From positions 1-64,000 of the forward strand of contig NZ_MSIF01000025.1 in NCBI RefSeq assembly GCF_001921215.1: a stretch of DNA of 64,000 nt, written 5' to 3'. Each line of letters opens with the position of its first letter. The first letter of the stretch is position 1. This DNA is from Actinophytocola xinjiangensis. Its GTDB lineage: Bacteria > Actinomycetota > Actinomycetes > Mycobacteriales > Pseudonocardiaceae. Shown in pieces: positions 61,040-64,000 of the stretch. A model generated the notes under the pieces. That model worked only from the letters and a program-made list of their open reading frames with translations, was not told the DNA's origin and made no database searches. Both the position numbers and the translations under genes were made by a program.

Positions 61040-61399
61040 TCAGGCGGTGGCTTCCGCCTTGGCGCCACGGAAGGAGGCGATGGTGGCGACCACGGCGAAC
61101 ACCAGCGCGACGAGCGCACCGATCAGCCGGACCCAGTCACCGAGGACCTCCATGCCACCCTGCTCGGCACTGCCGACGCCCACGATGGACGGAATGGCCT
61201 CGGCCAGCGCGCCGAGCACGGCCACGATCGGCACCCACTTCCAGGGGGCGACGTACATCGCGACGGCGGCGACCAGGCAGATCAGCGCACCGGGCGGGAC
61301 CGGCGGCATGTCGACGCCGGCAATGCGCAGGAACACGATGCCGACGATGATACCGACCAGGCCCGCCGCGGTGAGGTTGCGGGCTGTGGGGTAGTTCAT
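61040..61399 (-). CDS. small integral membrane protein
   Basis: A 119-residue protein with four helices: AAGLVGIIVGIVFLRIAGV, GALICLVAAVAMYVAP, WVPIVAVLGALAEAIPSIVGV and LVALVFAVVATIASF. A good ribosome site (AAGGAG) precedes the ATG. It is an orphan between two terminator-like regions; the 228-base gap to its right holds only its promoter region and shows no gene. Its function is unknown. Confidence 0.72.
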   Translation of the reverse strand: MNYPTARNLTAAGLVGIIVGIVFLRIAGVDMPPVPPGALICLVAAVAMYVAPWKWVPIVAVLGALAEAIPSIVGVGSAEQGGMEVLGDWVRLIGALVALVFAVVATIASFRGAKAEATA

Positions 61400-61627
61400 T
61401 CCCTTACTCTCCTTAGCAAGCGGGTTGTGCTCCTGACGAGAAGAATCGCAGGCCGGCGACGGTGCGGCATCCGGCGTACGAAGGCTTCTCGGCTACGCCC
61501 CGGGGCGTAGGTCAGCACCGTCACCTACGTCGTGGAATCCCCGGTTTCGCACAATCGACTCATGGTAGGCCCGGCGACGTCCGGGGAACTCGCTGTTCAC
61601 TCGGGACCGCCTCGAGAAACCGGTGCC

Positions 61628-62401
61628 TCACAGCATGACCTTTCCGCCGGCCACGTCGATCGTCTGGCCGGTGACCCAGCCCGACGCCGACGAGGCCAGG
61701 AACAGCGCCGCGTTGGCACAGTCCTGCGGCGTACCCCACCGGGCGATGGGGAACTGCTTGGCGACCTGCTCGCGCATCTGCTCGGGAATGCGCTGCTCCT
61801 GGCGCTCGGTGAGGATCGCCGACGGCGCGATCGCGTTGACCCGCACGTCGCGCGCGCCCGCGTCCAGCGCCACCCGCCGGGTGAACATCAGCACGCCGGC
61901 CTTGGCCGCCGAGTACGGGATGGACGCCCGGCCCGGCAGCCGCCCGGCGGTGGAGGCCATGGTGATGATCGAGCCGCCGCCCCTGGCCATCATCGCCGGC
62001 AGGAACGCCTGCACGGTGAGGAACGTGGCGGTCAGGTTGCCGTCGATGACCGCGTGCCAGTTCTCCTCGGTCACCTCCGCCAGCGCGCCCTGGCCCTGGT
62101 CGAACCCGGCGAACGCGGCGAGCACGTCGACCTGGCCGAACTCGCGCTCGGCGGTCTCCCGCAGTTCCTCGACGGCCGACCGGTCGGTCACGTCGGCGAC
62201 CGCGCCGGCCGCCGTCCCGCCGTCGGCCCGGATACCGTCCACAACGGACTGGATGGCGTCCTTGTCGCGCCCGGTCACCACGACGTTCATCCCGTTGGCG
62301 GCGAAGGCCCGGCACACCTGGGCGCCGATCCCCCGGGAACCGCCGGTCACCACCGCCGTCCTACCCTCCAGATCCGGGTAGCGTGGCACATCGGAGGTCA
62401 T
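61628..62401 (-). CDS. SDR-family oxidoreductase
   Basis: A 257-residue classical SDR: AVVTGGSRGIGAQVCRAFAANGMNVVVTGRD, FAGFDQGQ at the NNAG position, TMASTAGRLPGRASIPYSAAKAGV with catalytic Ser, Tyr and Lys, VNAIAPSAILTERQEQ and TIDVAGGKVML at the end. It is the last gene of a minus-strand unit with the GNAT (16 bases upstream) and esterase-like genes. The substrate is unknown. Confidence 0.86.
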   Translation of the reverse strand: MTSDVPRYPDLEGRTAVVTGGSRGIGAQVCRAFAANGMNVVVTGRDKDAIQSVVDGIRADGGTAAGAVADVTDRSAVEELRETAEREFGQVDVLAAFAGFDQGQGALAEVTEENWHAVIDGNLTATFLTVQAFLPAMMARGGGSIITMASTAGRLPGRASIPYSAAKAGVLMFTRRVALDAGARDVRVNAIAPSAILTERQEQRIPEQMREQVAKQFPIARWGTPQDCANAALFLASSASGWVTGQTIDVAGGKVML

Positions 62402-62417
62402 GTCGCTCCCTTCGGCG

Positions 62418-63266
62418 TCACTGGTAGATGTGCTCGACCACGTCGAGCAGCCGGCGGAAGCCGACCTTCTCCACGACGGCCTGCATCGACTGGTACTGCA
62501 GGAAATGCGTACACACGCACGCGTCGGCGCCGGACTCCAGCGCCCGCGCGACGACCTCGCCGAGCACCAGCGTGGCGATCCCGCCGTCGCGGTGGTCGGG
62601 GCTGACGAACACCCCCGATGGCCGCACCACGCCGTGCAGCGGCGGGTTCCAGCCCGCCGCGCCGGCCGGCGATCCGTCCGGCGCCTCCCACAGGATCAGC
62701 CGCTCGTTGGCGATCTGCCCGCCGACCATGTGCTGGGTGCGGCGTTTGATCTCCTCGGGGGACAGGCCGCTGTCGCGCATGCCGGCGGTGAACCACTCGG
62801 CGACGGTCTCCAGGTCGGCCTCGGTGGCCAGCCGGGGCCGGCCGGCCGGGTTCTCCGGGCGGGTCGTCGCCGTGCACTCCATGATCCACTGGGCGCGTTC
62901 CTGGCGGACGGACTGCCCGGTCAGCTCGGTCCAGCGGGTGGTGAACGCGACCGCGGCGTCGGTCGGCCCGCTCACCCCCGGAACCGGTTCGCCCTCCTTG
63001 GACATGAACTCGGCCAGCGCGACCGCCGCCGCCGGGGGCATCGCCGAGATCGTCATCCGCATCGGCGAACGGAAATAGCCCGCGCCGACGACCGCGCCGT
63101 CGGAGTCGGTGACGGTGGTGAACACCGGGTCCCGGTCGCCGGGCGTGACCCCGTTGGGGTCCAGCCCGTGCACCAGCAGCACGTTGTTCTCCACCGGCGA
63201 GGCGCTCAGCCAGTCACCGGCCGAGGCGACGAACTCCGCCGGGTCCGGTGTGGACGTTACCTGCAT
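62418..63266 (-). CDS. GNAT-family N-acetyltransferase
   Basis: A 282-residue protein. The C-terminal half is a GNAT fold: PRLATEADLETVAEWFTAGM, LILWEAPDGSPAGAAGWNPPLHGVVRPSGVFVSPDHRDGGIATLVLGEVVARAL with the acetyl-CoA loop RDGGIA, and MQAVVEKVGFRRL. The N-terminal half looks like a degenerate GNAT repeat (VFTTVTDSDGAVVGAGYFRSP), as in two-domain family members. The substrate is unknown; self-acetylation of a product or resistance is possible given the adjacent esterase-like gene. Confidence 0.83.
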   Translation of the reverse strand: MQVTSTPDPAEFVASAGDWLSASPVENNVLLVHGLDPNGVTPGDRDPVFTTVTDSDGAVVGAGYFRSPMRMTISAMPPAAAVALAEFMSKEGEPVPGVSGPTDAAVAFTTRWTELTGQSVRQERAQWIMECTATTRPENPAGRPRLATEADLETVAEWFTAGMRDSGLSPEEIKRRTQHMVGGQIANERLILWEAPDGSPAGAAGWNPPLHGVVRPSGVFVSPDHRDGGIATLVLGEVVARALESGADACVCTHFLQYQSMQAVVEKVGFRRLLDVVEHIYQ

Positions 63267-63282
63267 CGAAGACTCCCGCTCG

Positions 63283-64000
63283 TCACTTGGCCTGCGTTGG
63301 GGTGAGTTCCTTCTCGTGCAGCAGCACGTCGTACCACTCGGCGAGCGAGCCGCCGGTCATCCAGTAGCCCTCCGCCGCCTGGTCGGGCGCGCAGATCGAG
63401 CCGATGATCCTGGCCTTGACCGGTGCGGCCAGCCACCGCTTCACGATCTCCGGCGGGTTGCGCCGCAGGTCGAGCAGGTAGCGCGGCGAGGCGTAGTTGT
63501 GGAAGTGCGACTCGACGAACCCGTCGGCCAGCGCCGGCGCGGCGATCGGCCGGCTGGCGAAGGGCGGCAGGCCCCACCCGGAGTTCACCGTGCCGGCGGT
63601 GAAGGTGATGCCGATGGAGAAGTACCGCTCGCCGAAGGCCTCCCGCAGGTGCCCGCCGGTCGGCCGGAACGTCAGCGTGCCGCGCGGCGGGACGTTGATC
63701 GTCAGCCCGTCGGAGCGCACGCTGTGCGCGCTGGTCGACAGGTAGGCGATCCGGTGGCCGGTGTACCGCTGCCACCACACGATGTTCTCGGCCATCTTCG
63801 CGTCGCGGTAGCCGTCGTCGGTTAGGTGGTGGGCGTAGTGCTCGTAGAACCCGACGATCTGCCTGGCCTGCTGGGCGATCCACTCCTGGGCCTTGGCGTC
63901 CGGCCCGGACAGCGAGGCCACCAGCGCCGCCGCGGCGCGGGCGTGCTCGACGTAGCGGTCCTTGTCGGTCACCTCGCCGATGAACCACCGCACGTGGTCG
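63283..64000 (-). CDS. erythromycin-esterase-like protein, C-terminal part (runs off the window)
   Basis: About 239 codons visible, still open at the right edge, so the real start lies outside; the GTG at 63993 is probably internal. RDAKMAENIVWWQRYTGHRIAYLSTSAHS, RPTGGHLREAFGERYFSIGITFTAG and GYWMTGGSLAEWYDVLLHEKE match the C-terminal region of the Ere/succinoglycan-biosynthesis family, where AHNAH is the usual form of the His pair; here it is S-T-S-A-H. Some members open macrolactones, but many in actinomycete clusters have other tailoring roles. Confidence 0.72.
   Translation of the reverse strand, partial: DHVRWFIGEVTDKDRYVEHARAAAALVASLSGPDAKAQEWIAQQARQIVGFYEHYAHHLTDDGYRDAKMAENIVWWQRYTGHRIAYLSTSAHSVRSDGLTINVPPRGTLTFRPTGGHLREAFGERYFSIGITFTAGTVNSGWGLPPFASRPIAAPALADGFVESHFHNYASPRYLLDLRRNPPEIVKRWLAAPVKARIIGSICAPDQAAEGYWMTGGSLAEWYDVLLHEKELTPTQAK

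Overview
The window is a very high-GC stretch from a mycelial actinomycete; a Pseudonocardiales- or Streptomycetales-type genome is likely. The evidence is an XRE/DUF5753 regulator coupled to a DUF397 protein, a SigE-type ECF sigma factor with a membrane anti-sigma partner, heavy GTG start use, strong GC bias at third codon positions and dense secondary-metabolism genes. No rRNA, tRNA, CRISPR array, transposase or integrase was recognised.

Layout. 0-16 kb is mostly housekeeping or accessory: a glyoxalase-fold protein, a YeaQ-type membrane protein, a YqiJ-YqiK(flotillin)-giant AAA ATPase operon, an SDR/HxlR divergent pair, a sigma/anti-sigma pair, a BldB-style XRE/DUF397 pair, a GT87-GT2 glycosyltransferase operon and endonuclease V. 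An intergenic cluster of six DnaA-box-like sites follows at 16.29-16.42 kb, ahead of a Cys/Met PLP lyase.

17.7-42.9 kb looks like the main natural-product region. It holds an E1 alpha/beta pair without E2/E3, SnoaL-like proteins, an FAD monooxygenase, a single-module iterative aromatic type I PKS (KS-AT-DH-KR-ACP) translationally coupled to an aryl-acid adenylating enzyme, then a minus-strand tailoring operon (MFS, cupin, amidohydrolase, SDR, SchA/CurD protein, LLM flavoenzyme) and two coupled DHA2 exporters. Embedded in it is a divergent module of an XRE-peptide deformylase fusion opposite a methyltransferase and a CYTH phosphatase/cyclase.

42.8-49.3 kb is an accessory patch with signs of decay: a Phd/PIN toxin-antitoxin pair, a MarR protein without a normal start, a lipoprotein with a duplicated fragment that truncates a neighbouring kinase gene, an aminoacyl-tRNA-synthetase-like/ASCH gene with an apparent internal deletion, a P-loop protein with a broken Walker A, and a 22-bp inverted repeat over a start codon.

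49.3-64 kb resumes biosynthesis: a GT1 glycosyltransferase, a 3,4-ketoisomerase plus DegT aminotransferase, a nucleotide-sugar dehydrogenase plus epimerase/decarboxylase, crotonyl-CoA carboxylase/reductase, a YnbA/YnbB-like phospholipid pair with a PlsC-VTT fusion and exporter, and at the right edge an SDR, a GNAT and a truncated erythromycin-esterase-like gene.

Working model (inference): the PKS makes a small aromatic acid such as a salicylate or naphthoate, the ligase activates it, and redox tailoring plus amino-sugar attachment and export follow. The acceptor scaffold and the dNDP-glucose genes are not in the window, so the cluster may continue elsewhere, or two clusters may abut.
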